Counted from the first letter of the stretch, positions 49,700-58,280 are shown. The stretch is DNA of 64,000 nucleotides from Streptomyces olivochromogenes (GCF_001514115.1 NZ_KQ948465.1:81562-145561); one strand, 5' to 3'. Made by a program: numbers and translations. Notes: generated by a model not told the origin, from the sequence alone.

Positions 49700-51802
49700 T
49701 CAGCCGATCTTCGCGTTCTTGGTGACGGTCGTCTGGTCGATGTCGGAGGTGCGCACGGTCACCGCGATCTCCCAGTCGCCCGCCATGGGGATCTGCACCC
49801 CGATCGCCGACCAGTGGCCGGTGGCGATGCGGTCGGGGGTCACGGGCAGCGGGCCGATCTTCTTGGCCGCCAGGGTGAAGGCGACCTTCACCTCGGGGAC
49901 GTCGAAGGCCTTGCCGTTCGGTCGCTCCACGAAGACGTGCATCTCGTTGCCACCGACGCGGGCCGGGTCGAGGGTGACCTCCGCGGTGCCCTTCCCGTCC
50001 TGGCCGCCCGTGTCGAACGGGAGCTTCAGGGAGAGCGGCCCGGACCGCTGCGAGGAGGACGAGGTGGCCTGCTGGGCCGCCTCCTCCGTGCGCCCCGGCT
50101 CGGTGGACGTCAGCACGGTCGTCACGGCCAGCAGGACGACGGCGACGCCGGCCTCGGCGAGCACCGAGCGGCGCAAGCCGGCCCGGGCCGGGTCGGCGTC
50201 GCGGAGGCGCTTTTGACGCGCGGTGGCCACGGCGGTCTGCTGCCGGGCGAGTTGAGCGGCGCGCCGGGAGTCCCCGGATTTCGAGCCCTCAGAGTTCGAG
50301 CCCTCAGAGTTCGAGCCCCCAGAGCTGGAGTCCCTGGAATTCGCGGGCACCTTCGTCGGCTGCTTCGTCCGAAGTTCGGCGAGAGCCGTCGCCCCGGCTG
50401 TGGTCCCGACTGTGGCCCCGGCCGTCGCCATGGCCTTCGCCTGTGGCGCCTCGGACAGCTGCGCCGTCCACCGCCGCGAGATCCACGCGATGCCGACGAG
50501 GACGGCCACCAGGCCGATCTTGATGAGCAGCAGCTGTCCGTACCACGTTCCGGTCAGCGCCGACCAGGAGCCGACCTGGCGCCAGGACTGGTAAATCCCG
50601 GTCGCGGCCAGCACGGTCACGCTGCCGAACGCGAGGCGCGAGAAGCGTCGTACGGCCACCGCGTCGATCGGTGTCTCGGCGGGCGCCCGGAACAGCGCCA
50701 CGAGCAGCGTCGAGAGGCCGCCCAGCCAGACGGCGACCGCCAGCAGATGCAGCACGTCGACGGGCATCGCGAGGCCCGCCTGGATACCGGTGGAGGCGTG
50801 CTCGGCCATCGCCCAGCTCGCCGCCAGGCCCGCCGCGACGACGGCGCCGCCGATCGCGAGCCCGAAGGTGAGGTCCCTCTTCTCGGCATCGGCATCGACA
50901 CCGCCCTTGTCGGACCCGTCGTCCTTGCCGGTCGCGTCTCTCCTGCCGGACGCGTCGCCCTCGTCGGTCGCGTCGGCCTCGTCCCGCCGCGCGTACGCCC
51001 CGAAGAGCACCGCGATGAACAGCGCACCCGCGGCGAGCAGCAGCAGCCGCGAGACCAGTGCCGCGCCCGCCTTGGTCTGCAGCACCTGCCCGAGCAGCGT
51101 CAGGTCGAAGATGTCGCCGACCTTGCCGGAGCCGACGTAGGAACCGCGCAGGAGCAGCAGCGCGAGGGTGGCGCCGGTCAGCGCGAGCCACCCGGAGACC
51201 ACGAGCCGTTGCACGGGACGGACCCCGGCGCCGCGCTGCCAGCAGGCCAGTACGAAGGCCGCGCCACCCACCAGAAGGATGAATCCGGCGTACGACACAT
51301 AACGCCCGAACCCATAGAGCGCGCCGACGACTCCGCCGCCCACGGCCGGGTCGGAGAGCGCGACGGAGGTCTGCGAGGGCGCGCCGACGGAGAAGGTGAA
51401 GGCACCCGAGACGGGATGGCTGTCCGCCGACACCACCTGGTAGGTGACGGTGAACGTGCCGTCGGGCAGCCCCGAGTGGAGCTTCACGCCGTAGGTGGTG
51501 CCGCCCAGGTCGGTCGCCTTGCCGGTGTCGACGCGCTTGCCCTTGGGGTCGAGCACGCGCACCGAGCCGTCGGACATCGCGACCTTCTCGGAGAACGTCA
51601 GCGAGACCTGGGTGGGTGCCCGGCTGACCACCGCTCCCTGCTGGGGGTCGCTGCCGGTCAGCGCGGCGTGCGCGGAGGCGGGCGCCGCGCCGGCCAGGAC
51701 CGCGCCGATCACGGCGAGGAGCAGCAACAGCAGTGTCCGTACCCGAAAAGCGACCCCTCCAGTGGTGGTGGCAGCCGCACGGGGAGCGATGGCCTGTGTC
51801 AC
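49700..51802 (-). CDS. CopC-CopD (YcnJ-like) copper import/resistance fusion
   Basis: This 700-residue protein has a signal-type N-terminus and a CopC beta-barrel beginning HAALTGSDPQQGAVV. About eight TM helices of CopD follow, then a cytosolic Ser-rich linker with SEGSN repeats and one more TM segment. A C-terminal YtkA-like extracytoplasmic domain closes it. The N-terminal histidine after cleavage would be the Cu(II) ligand. The protein probably brings copper across the membrane for assembly of secreted copper enzymes. It starts at GTG 51802, 13 bases after the PCuAC gene. Confidence 0.9.
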   Translation of the reverse strand: MTQAIAPRAAATTTGGVAFRVRTLLLLLLAVIGAVLAGAAPASAHAALTGSDPQQGAVVSRAPTQVSLTFSEKVAMSDGSVRVLDPKGKRVDTGKATDLGGTTYGVKLHSGLPDGTFTVTYQVVSADSHPVSGAFTFSVGAPSQTSVALSDPAVGGGVVGALYGFGRYVSYAGFILLVGGAAFVLACWQRGAGVRPVQRLVVSGWLALTGATLALLLLRGSYVGSGKVGDIFDLTLLGQVLQTKAGAALVSRLLLLAAGALFIAVLFGAYARRDEADATDEGDASGRRDATGKDDGSDKGGVDADAEKRDLTFGLAIGGAVVAAGLAASWAMAEHASTGIQAGLAMPVDVLHLLAVAVWLGGLSTLLVALFRAPAETPIDAVAVRRFSRLAFGSVTVLAATGIYQSWRQVGSWSALTGTWYGQLLLIKIGLVAVLVGIAWISRRWTAQLSEAPQAKAMATAGATVGTTAGATALAELRTKQPTKVPANSRDSSSGGSNSEGSNSEGSKSGDSRRAAQLARQQTAVATARQKRLRDADPARAGLRRSVLAEAGVAVVLLAVTTVLTSTEPGRTEEAAQQATSSSSQRSGPLSLKLPFDTGGQDGKGTAEVTLDPARVGGNEMHVFVERPNGKAFDVPEVKVAFTLAAKKIGPLPVTPDRIATGHWSAIGVQIPMAGDWEIAVTVRTSDIDQTTVTKNAKIG
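50280..50324 (-). repeat. 15-bp tandem repeat, three copies, in the CopD linker
   Basis: TTCGAGCCCTCAGAG occurs at 50280-50294 and 50295-50309, with one change in the third copy (50310-50324). It encodes the Ser-Glu-Gly-Ser-Asn repeats of the cytosolic linker. Confidence 0.88.
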
Positions 51803-51815
51803 GGTGATCCCTCCC

Positions 51816-52301
51816 TCAGTGCCCGGTCTTGGGGTTGTACGTCGCGGACTTCACCGGCATGGAGACCTTCACCGTGCCCGCCTTGGCGAAGTGCAGCGTC
51901 ACCGACACCTTCTCGCCCTCCAGAGGCTTGTGGGTGAGCTTTTCGAACATGAGGTGGTTGCCGCCGCTCGCGAAGTCGAGTGACCCGTCGGCGGGCACGG
52001 CGAACGACTTCTGCTCCTCCATCGCGCCGCCCTTGGTGGAGTGCAGCGTGACGTCGGGGGCGAGGTCGCTGGTGACGGAGGTCAGGGTGTCGGCGCCGCC
52101 GGAGTTGGTGACGGTGAAGAAGCCGGCCGCCATGGTGTCCATGACCGGGGCGGGCATGTAGGCGCCGGTGATCTTCAGTTCGGGCTTGCCCGCGTTGTTC
52201 GAGGAGGAGTCGTCGGAGCCGCAGCCCGCCAGCGCCAGCGCCGTGGCCGTCAGCGCCACGCATCCCGCGAGACGCCTCGAAGGGGCTCCGGGTCGGCTCA
52301 C
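51816..52301 (-). CDS. PCuAC-family copper chaperone (ECuC-like lipoprotein)
   Basis: This 161-residue protein has a lipobox-type signal (LTATALALAGC) and then the PCuAC fold with the Met/His copper site (MPAPVMDTMAAGFFTV, HLMFEKLTHKPL). It matches Streptomyces ECuC, an extracytoplasmic Cu(I) chaperone. GTG 52301 overlaps the Sco stop codon as GTGA. It should pass copper between Sco and CopCD or target enzymes outside the membrane. Confidence 0.92.
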   Translation of the reverse strand: MSRPGAPSRRLAGCVALTATALALAGCGSDDSSSNNAGKPELKITGAYMPAPVMDTMAAGFFTVTNSGGADTLTSVTSDLAPDVTLHSTKGGAMEEQKSFAVPADGSLDFASGGNHLMFEKLTHKPLEGEKVSVTLHFAKAGTVKVSMPVKSATYNPKTGH

Positions 52302-52951
52302 GGATTCTCTCCCTTGATGAGCTTGGGGAGGTCCTTGGTGTAGTCGTCGACGGTGGCGTCCTCGCCGTAGATCACATAGCCCCCGTCGGTCTTCGGCGAG
52401 AACGCGATGACCTGGGTGCCGTGCACGGAGACGAGCTTGCCGTTCTTGTCCTTAGCCGTCGGCTCGATGGAGATGCCCAGGGTGCGGGCGCCCGCCTGGA
52501 TGGTGGGGAAGTCGCCGGTGAGGCCGACGAAGGTGGGGTCGATTCCCTTGAGCCACTTGCCGAGCGTTGCGGGGGTGTCGCGGGCCGGGTCGGTGGTGAC
52601 GAACACGACCCTGAGCTTGTCCTGTTCGGTCTTGGGCAACTGCTTCTTGGCGACGGCGAGGTTGCTCATCGTCGTCGGGCAGACGTCGGGGCAGTGGGTG
52701 TAGCCGAAGTAGATCAGCGTCGGGACGCCCTTGGTCTCGGCCCGGAAGTCGTACTTCTTGCCGTTCGTGTCGGTGAGGACGAGGTCGGGCTTCTCGAACG
52801 CCTTGTCGAGGACCGTGGCGGCCTTGCCCGTGCCGGCCTCGGCGGACACGTCGGCGATCGGCTTGTTGCTGTCGTCGCCGCTGCCGCAGGCGGAAAGGGT
52901 CAGTGCGGCGGCGGCGAACAGGGCGGCCGCGGCATACGTCTTCTTGCGCAT
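52298..52951 (-). CDS. Sco (SCO1/SenC) copper metallochaperone lipoprotein
   Basis: This 217-residue thioredoxin-fold lipoprotein has a lipobox (LTLSAC) and the copper motif CPDVC in YTHCPDVCPTTMSN, with a conserved histidine later in SVHGTQVIAF. Sco proteins insert copper into the CuA site of cytochrome oxidase; in S. lividans Sco also serves extracellular copper signalling and development. ATG 52951 gives the normal size. It is coupled to the PCuAC gene and preceded by a large hairpin. Confidence 0.94.
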   Translation of the reverse strand: MRKKTYAAAALFAAAALTLSACGSGDDSNKPIADVSAEAGTGKAATVLDKAFEKPDLVLTDTNGKKYDFRAETKGVPTLIYFGYTHCPDVCPTTMSNLAVAKKQLPKTEQDKLRVVFVTTDPARDTPATLGKWLKGIDPTFVGLTGDFPTIQAGARTLGISIEPTAKDKNGKLVSVHGTQVIAFSPKTDGGYVIYGEDATVDDYTKDLPKLIKGENP

Positions 52952-52982
52952 AGAAAAATGTCCCAGATGTGAGGGCTCCGGT

Positions 52983-53034
52983 GTGCACCGGGGTCGTACG
53001 ACCTCTTTGACGAGGGCGTACGACCTACCGGCGC
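52983..53034. promoter_or_regulatory. large imperfect hairpin between ycnI-like and sco genes
   Basis: The arms 52992-53005 and 53012-53025 pair over 14 bases with one mismatch around a six-base loop. The pairing continues imperfectly outward to about 52983/53034. It could be an intra-operon attenuator, processing site or terminator that sets the ratio of YcnI to Sco. No T tract follows. Confidence 0.6.
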
Positions 53035-53057
53035 ACAAAGGAGGGGTGCGGTGGGCC

Positions 53058-53795
53058 TCAGGCCTTGGTGCGCCGACGGCCGGCCAGAACGCCGTACGCC
53101 ACGCCCGCCGCGCCGACGACGATGCCGACGACACCGAGGACCCGCGCGGTGGTGTCACTGCTGTCCGCGGAGGAGGCGGAGGTGGACGCGGCGGGGGCCG
53201 CCGTGGAGGTGTCGGAGGCGTCCTTGGCGGTGCCGGAGGACCCGTGGTGGCCGTCCGCGGACGCGTCGGAGAGCGTGAGCACCGGAGCCGGGTTCTCGGG
53301 CTCCTCCTGGCCCTCCTGCTGCGGCTCGATCCAGCGCACGACCTCCTTGTTGTCGTACGTCTGGATCGCCTTGAAGACGAGCTCGTCGGTGTCCTCGGGG
53401 AGCGCGCCGACGGAGAGCGGGAACTTCTGGAAGAAGCCCGGCTCGATGCCCTTGCCGGTGGCGGTCCAGGTGACCTTGCTGACGGCCTCGGAGATCTTCT
53501 CGCCGTGCATCGTGAGCGGCTTGGCCAGCTTGCTCTTGGTGACCTTCACGGACCAGCCGTCGAGGGGCTGCGGCATGACGGAGGCGAGCGGGTGGTCGGT
53601 CGGGAAGTTCACCTCGACCTTGCTGGTCGAGGCGTTGTCACGCTCGTTGGGGACCTTGAAGTCAACGACGGCGTAACCGCCCTTGGCGGCCTCGCCCTCC
53701 GGCTGCACGCTGACGTGCGCGAAGGCGGGGGCGGAGACGGCGAGGACGGCCGAGGCGGCGACGGCACCGGCGGCGGCGATACGGGAAGCCTTCAT
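53058..53795 (-). CDS. YcnI-like (DUF1775) copper-binding membrane-anchored protein
   Basis: This 245-residue protein has a signal peptide ending APAFA followed by HVSVQPEG, which places a histidine at the mature N-terminus as in the copper-binding YcnI family. The DUF1775 domain includes VPNERDNASTSKVEV and a WTATGKGIEPGFFQKFPL segment. An acidic and Ser-rich stalk precedes one C-terminal TM helix (VLGVVGIVVGAAGVAYGVLA). It is likely an outside-facing copper chaperone for the CopCD/Sco pathway. ATG 53795 is preferred over 53903. Confidence 0.92.
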   Translation of the reverse strand: MKASRIAAAGAVAASAVLAVSAPAFAHVSVQPEGEAAKGGYAVVDFKVPNERDNASTSKVEVNFPTDHPLASVMPQPLDGWSVKVTKSKLAKPLTMHGEKISEAVSKVTWTATGKGIEPGFFQKFPLSVGALPEDTDELVFKAIQTYDNKEVVRWIEPQQEGQEEPENPAPVLTLSDASADGHHGSSGTAKDASDTSTAAPAASTSASSADSSDTTARVLGVVGIVVGAAGVAYGVLAGRRRTKA

Positions 53796-53917
53796 GGAAG
53801 AGAGCACTCCACTTTCAGTCCGATGAGAAGAGAAGGGGGTGCGCGTGCGAAAGGTGCGACGGGCCCCTGGGGGTGTTTTCGCGTGCACGCGCGCGTGCCG
53901 CACGACGGCATCCCCTT

Positions 53918-53960
53918 CGGATCCTTCGGATCGGTCCGGACGGATCCTTCGGATCGGTCC
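53918..53960. repeat. 20-bp direct repeat with 23-bp period
   Basis: GATCCTTCGGATCGGTCCGG occurs at 53918-53937 and again at 53941-53960, in the gap upstream of the ycnI-like gene. It is a candidate regulatory pair but does not resemble the CsoR operator. Confidence 0.8.
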
Positions 53961-53979
53961 GGCGGAGCGGCGCGTCGTG

Positions 53980-54801
53980 TCAGGCGGCGAGGACGAGAGC
54001 GGTGGAGCGGGGCGGTCCGCGGCGGACGACGCTGTGCTGGAGCTCGGCGGTACGGAGCTTGGGCGGCGTCAGAAGCGCGGTGCGCCGGGCGCGCGGTGTC
54101 GCGTCGGGCGTGCCCGGAAGTCCGGCCCGCAGGGCGCGTACGAGCGCGAGCGCCCCGCGCAGGGACCGTACGAGCGCCCCTTCCGCGACTCCGTGCGCGG
54201 ACAGCCGCATCAGCCGCAGCAGCGCCAGATCACCGTGGCGGAGCACCCAGCCTGCGGCGACGGCCGCGAGGACGTGGCCGAGCAGCATCGGCAGGGACGG
54301 CCACACGGACATCGAGGATCCCGTGGCGGCCGACATCGCGTCCGAGGAGTGGGGCATGGGCATGGACATGGACGGGGTCGTGCCCGTGTCGAGCCGTGCG
54401 TCGGCGAGGATCTTCATGGCCTGAGCGGGGCTGATCGCCGCCGCTGTCGTGCCGCACACGAGGCGCGCGGCGCGTTCCACGAGTGAGGTGTCGGCCATCG
54501 ACATGGAGCCCGAGCCCGCCGTAGCGGTCCCGGCGAGCCCGAAGAGCGTGTGCAGGGCGGTCTGACCGCCCGCGAGCAGCGCCGCGATGCCCGGCAGTGA
54601 ACGCTCCCGTCCCGCCAGTGCGGCGGCGACGGCGAAGACCGCGAGGAATCCGGCGCCGAGCGTCCACAGCGGGACGGTGGCGCAGGAGGCGAGCCCATGA
54701 CCGGCCGCGGCCAGCACGACACAGACCGCGGCGAACACCGCGGCCCGCAGAATCCGGAGCTCGTGTCCGGAGCGCGCCCTGCGCTGGTGGGGGGCAGTCA
54801 T
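53980..54801 (-). CDS. Met-rich multipass membrane protein, first gene of the copper operon
   Basis: This 273-residue protein has no family I recognise. Four or so hydrophobic segments occur (AAVFAAVCVVLAAAGHGL, LWTLGAGFLAVFAVAAALAG, GIAALLAGGQTALHTLFGLA, LPMLLGHVLAAVAAGWVL). The loop between the third and fourth has Met/Ser/His-rich clusters GSMSMADT and SMSMPMPHSSDAM, which suggest Cu(I) binding. The basic C-terminus is probably cytosolic. Co-orientation with YcnI, Sco, PCuAC, CopCD and DyP genes points to copper handling, by context only. ATG 54801 is preferred. Confidence 0.78.
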   Translation of the reverse strand: MTAPHQRRARSGHELRILRAAVFAAVCVVLAAAGHGLASCATVPLWTLGAGFLAVFAVAAALAGRERSLPGIAALLAGGQTALHTLFGLAGTATAGSGSMSMADTSLVERAARLVCGTTAAAISPAQAMKILADARLDTGTTPSMSMPMPHSSDAMSAATGSSMSVWPSLPMLLGHVLAAVAAGWVLRHGDLALLRLMRLSAHGVAEGALVRSLRGALALVRALRAGLPGTPDATPRARRTALLTPPKLRTAELQHSVVRRGPPRSTALVLAA

Positions 54802-55035
54802 GGCGGGCTCATCATCGCACTCGGCCCACCCGCTTCCTACGGCAGGTCCGCAAGATGACGGTCCGCAAGCCGTGGTCCGGAAGATCACGATCTGGGCCGA
54901 ACCACCCGCACATACACCGATCGTTGTCGCGTGCGCATCCGCCATATGGGCGGCATCACGTCATGCAGGCGATTGCGCACAGGTGCTTGCGGCAATACGT
55001 AACGGTATGTCGAGCCGCGGCCGGGAGGCTGGAGC

Positions 55036-55491
55036 ATGAGCATCTGGTGGTCACTCCATTTGCGGCGTGAGGCTGCGAGCGTTCCGCTCGCCAGACGTCT
55101 GCTGCTCGGCACGATGGAGACGGCGGGCGTCGATCCGGACGTCTCGTACGACCTCTCCGTGGCCCTCACCGAGGCCTGCGCCAACGCCGTGGAGCACGGC
55201 GGCGACGCCGCTCCCGGTACCGCGTCCGAGGCCTATCGGGTCACCGCCTACCTCGACGGCGAGAAGTGCCGCATCGAAGTCTCCGACTCCGGCCCGGGCT
55301 TCGCCCCGGGCCGTGCGCGTCCCGCGCTCCGCCCGGTCCGCGGCGACGCGGAGCACGGCCGGGGGCTCTGCCTGATCCGGGAACTCGCCGATCACGTCCA
55401 GATCGGCAACGAGCCGGGGCGGGGCGGCGCGGTGGTCAGCTTCGACAAGATCCTCAAGTGGAAGAAGGACGCGCCGCTGATGGCGGTTTAG
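55036..55491 (+). CDS. anti-sigma-factor-type ATP-binding protein (RsbW/SpoIIAB-like)
   Basis: This 151-residue protein is a lone HATPase domain with N-box ALTEACANAVEHGG, G1 box DSGPGF and G2 box GRGLCLIRELADHV. Such proteins inhibit sigma factors or act as serine kinases on anti-anti-sigma proteins; Streptomyces has many. No sigma factor or antagonist gene is adjacent. ATG 55036 follows GGGAGGCTGGAGC. Its stop overlaps that of the convergent kinase gene by four bases. Confidence 0.9.
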   Translation: MSIWWSLHLRREAASVPLARRLLLGTMETAGVDPDVSYDLSVALTEACANAVEHGGDAAPGTASEAYRVTAYLDGEKCRIEVSDSGPGFAPGRARPALRPVRGDAEHGRGLCLIRELADHVQIGNEPGRGGAVVSFDKILKWKKDAPLMAV

Positions 55492-56816
55492 CGCCCGGGT
55501 GACGGCGGCTTGGCGCCCGGGCAGGGGCGGATCGCCAAGGCAGTCTCCTGGATCGCCAAGGCGGTCTCGTGGATCGCCAAGGCGGTCTCGCCGAGCGGGA
55601 GTTCGGCCCTGACCTCGAAGCCGCCTCCGGGCCTGGGCCCGGCCCGGAGGCGGCCGCCCACGGACTGGGCGCGTTCGCGCATGCCGAGGAGACCGAAGCC
55701 CCCGCCCGGGAGCGGCGGTGTGGGCGGGGCCGATCGGACGGTGCCTCCGTCGTCGGCGACCGTGAGGGTCAACCGGTCGTGGGAGTAGGTGAGCCGGACC
55801 CGGGCGGTTTTGGCGGCTGCGTGTTTGGTGACGTTGGTGAGCGCTTCCTGCACGATCCGGAACGCGGTGAGATCCGCCGCCGGGGTGAGCTGCCGGGGTT
55901 CCCCCTCGGTGCTGACGGTGACGTCGAGACCGGCGGACCGGAAGGAGGCGGTCAGGCCGGCCAGGCGGGCGAGTCCCGGAGCGGTCGGCGAGGATGCGCC
56001 CTCGGTGCCCTGGGTATCCACGGTGCCTTCAGTCCCTTCAGTGCCTTCGTGTCGCAGCAGGCCGACGGTGGCCTTGAGCTCGCGCAGCGCCGCGGAGGTG
56101 GTGGTGGCGAGGCCGGCGAGGATCTTGTGGACCTGGTCGGGCTGGCCGCGCAGAAGGTGGGCGAGGGTGCCGGCCTGGGCGTTGGCCAGGGCGAGGTGCT
56201 GGGCGGTGACGTCGTGCAGCTCGCGGGCGATGCGCAGCCGCTCCTCGGCGACCCGGCGCCGGGCTTCCTCCTCGCGGGTGCGCTCTGCGTGCTCGGCGCG
56301 AGCCCGGACGGCGTCGAGGTAGGCGCGCCGGAGCCGGACCGCGCTGCCCAGAGCCGTCGGTATCAGCACCCAGGCGGCGGGGCCGACCGTCTTGAGGTCC
56401 ATCGGGCGGTCGGCGGGCCCGGCGATGAGCTCCGTGGTCATCAGGAGCGCGGCGACACCCAAGGCGTAGCTCCTGCGCAGGGTGTTGTGCTCGGTGCGGA
56501 GGGCGAACGAGTAGAGCGCCACCATGAGCGGGCCCAGCGACAGCACCGTGAGCAGCCGGCCCTGCGCGGCCGAGGTCACGGCGGCGGCGGTGGTCAGGGC
56601 CAGCGCGGTGCGCGGGTGGTCGCGGTGGAAGAGCAGGGCGGTGCAGGAGACACAGGACAGGAGCGCGGCGGTCCACCACGGGGCGGCCGGGCCGGGGGAG
56701 CCGGCGGCGACGTACAGGCTGCCGGGGAAGGAGACGGCGAACAGCAGCAGGGCCGATGCCGTGTCCTGGGCGCGGGGACTGCTTCGTATGTGTCGCTGCC
56801 AGTTGGCGATCATCAC
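55488..56816 (-). CDS. NarL-type sensor histidine kinase
   Basis: This 442-residue kinase has four to five TM helices in the first 150 residues. A HisKA_3 helix has His201 in RIARELHDVTAQHL, and the HATPase has DDGG and GGFGLLGMRERAQ. The C-terminus carries three copies of a heptad (ETALAIx) from a 21-bp DNA repeat. This class normally partners a LuxR-type response regulator, but none is adjacent. It is convergent with the anti-sigma-type ATPase gene. Confidence 0.9.
   Translation of the reverse strand: MMIANWQRHIRSSPRAQDTASALLLFAVSFPGSLYVAAGSPGPAAPWWTAALLSCVSCTALLFHRDHPRTALALTTAAAVTSAAQGRLLTVLSLGPLMVALYSFALRTEHNTLRRSYALGVAALLMTTELIAGPADRPMDLKTVGPAAWVLIPTALGSAVRLRRAYLDAVRARAEHAERTREEEARRRVAEERLRIARELHDVTAQHLALANAQAGTLAHLLRGQPDQVHKILAGLATTTSAALRELKATVGLLRHEGTEGTEGTVDTQGTEGASSPTAPGLARLAGLTASFRSAGLDVTVSTEGEPRQLTPAADLTAFRIVQEALTNVTKHAAAKTARVRLTYSHDRLTLTVADDGGTVRSAPPTPPLPGGGFGLLGMRERAQSVGGRLRAGPRPGGGFEVRAELPLGETALAIHETALAIQETALAIRPCPGAKPPSPGR
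55530..55592 (-). repeat. 21-bp tandem repeat, three copies, at the kinase C-terminus
   Basis: Units beginning GATCGCCAAGGC at 55530, 55551 and 55572 differ at one or two positions each. They encode ETALAI heptads at the end of the kinase, so the frame is preserved whatever the copy number. Confidence 0.88.
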
Positions 56817-57025
56817 CGGTTCCTGTCGGGGGTACGGGGCGAGGGCCGCCCGTGCCGAGCATGGGTGGCCCTCGGGCGCGCGGGGGCGGTCAGACGCGGG
56901 CCGGTTCCTGTGCGGCCGGGTCGTTCTGCGCCGGGGTGACGGCGGACTGCTGGGCCGAGCGAGCTTCCGGATTCAACGATCCCGTCGGAAGCTCGCCGCC
57001 ACGAGTGAGTGGTCTCCCGAACCCG

Positions 57026-57045
57026 TGGTGTAGCGGGCTACACCA
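57026..57045. promoter_or_regulatory. 20-bp palindromic operator candidate
   Basis: TGGTGTAGC (57026-57034) and GCTACACCA (57037-57045) form a perfect inverted repeat with a 2-base centre, 57 bases upstream of the kinase-like gene start at 57103. It looks like a dimeric repressor or activator site. Confidence 0.6.
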
Positions 57046-57102
57046 TCTGTCTGGAGCCTGCTCTCCCGCGCAGCCGCACCAGGCGTGCCTAGCCTGGACG
57101 GC

Positions 57103-58266
57103 ATGAGAACGACAGTGCGGGAGGCAGCGCGAGCCACGGTCCAATTGGGACGGGCCGCCGTACTGGCGTTCGGCTCGATCATCTTCATCACGGTGCTGCT
57201 GCTCACGGCCGTCGCCACCCTCGTGGTGGTCGGTGCCGGACTGCTGCCCGAGACGGTGCTCCTGGTGCGCCGCTTCGCCGGCGCCAAGCGGCGCCAGGTC
57301 GCCGAGTGGACGGGCCGGGAGATCCCCGAGGCGTACCAACGCGTCGAGGGCCCGCTCCGCCGGCGGCTGCGCACGGCGGTCCGTGACCCGGGCACCTTCA
57401 ACGACCTGCGCTGGATGGTCGCCCACTACGCCTACGGCTTCCTGGGCGTCCTCGCGCTGCCGCTGTGGCCTGTCGGCCTGCTCGTCGACGGTGTACGACA
57501 GGGTCTGCTGGGCCGTTCACCGCTGGTCCTGCCGCTGGTCAGCCGTCTCGCGGACCTGGACGCCGCCTGGTCCACCGCCCTGCTCAAGCCCTCACCCAAG
57601 GCCCTGCTCGCGGAGCGGGTCGAGGAACTGACCGAGACCCGGGCGGGCGCGGTCGCCGCGCACGAGGCAGAACTGCGTCGCATCGAGCAGGACCTGCAGG
57701 AGGGTACGCAGGCGCGGCTGGTGTCGCTCTCCGTGCGGATCGGCGTCGCCAAACGGGCGTACGAACGTGACCCGGACGCCGCCCGCAAACTCCTCGACGA
57801 CGCCCAGGACCAGGCCGAAGAGGCGCTGACCGAACTGCGTCACGTCGTCCGTGGCATCCACCCGCCGATCCTCACCGACCGTGGTCTCGTCGGGGCGGCG
57901 CGGGCGCTCGCGGCGAGCAGCGGGCTCGACGTGACCATGGACGTGGACGGTCTGGAGGACGGGGCGCAGAGCGGGGTCCGGGCCCCCGCGGCCATCGAGG
58001 CGGCCGCGTACTTCGTGCTGGCCGAGGCGCTGACGAACGCGGGCAGGCACAGCGCCTCGGAGCGGGCGGCGATCCGGCTCGCCCGTACGCCGACCGGGCT
58101 GAGCGTGGTCGTCCGCGACGAGGGCCGTGGCGGCGCCGACGAGGCGGCCGGTTCGGGACTGCTCGGTATGCGACGGCGGGTCGCCGCGCTCGACGGGGCC
58201 GTGCGCCTGACCAGCCCTGCCGGGGGCCCGACGGTGATCGAGGTGGACCTGCCGTACGCGTGGTGA
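57103..58266 (+). CDS. histidine-kinase-like protein lacking the phospho-acceptor histidine
   Basis: This 387-residue protein has two N-terminal TM regions (about 20-50 and 105-135), then a HisKA_3 helix and a HATPase domain. In the H-box the usual DLHDG is DLQEG, so the acceptor histidine is Gln199 (codon CAG at 57697-57699). The rest of the box (RRIEQDLQEGTQARLVSL) and the ATP-binding N-box EALTNAGRHS, DEGRGG and GSGLLGMRRRVA are intact. It may be a pseudokinase or regulate a partner kinase. ATG 57103 is chosen over 57085. No response regulator is adjacent. Confidence 0.88.
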   Translation: MRTTVREAARATVQLGRAAVLAFGSIIFITVLLLTAVATLVVVGAGLLPETVLLVRRFAGAKRRQVAEWTGREIPEAYQRVEGPLRRRLRTAVRDPGTFNDLRWMVAHYAYGFLGVLALPLWPVGLLVDGVRQGLLGRSPLVLPLVSRLADLDAAWSTALLKPSPKALLAERVEELTETRAGAVAAHEAELRRIEQDLQEGTQARLVSLSVRIGVAKRAYERDPDAARKLLDDAQDQAEEALTELRHVVRGIHPPILTDRGLVGAARALAASSGLDVTMDVDGLEDGAQSGVRAPAAIEAAAYFVLAEALTNAGRHSASERAAIRLARTPTGLSVVVRDEGRGGADEAAGSGLLGMRRRVAALDGAVRLTSPAGGPTVIEVDLPYAW

Positions 58267-58280
58267 CGCCCTCAGCGTTG

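Noticed and set aside
49814..51937. 707-residue frame opposite the CopC-CopD gene
   Set aside because: It is low-complexity Gly/Arg shadow coding opposite a clear multi-TM protein.
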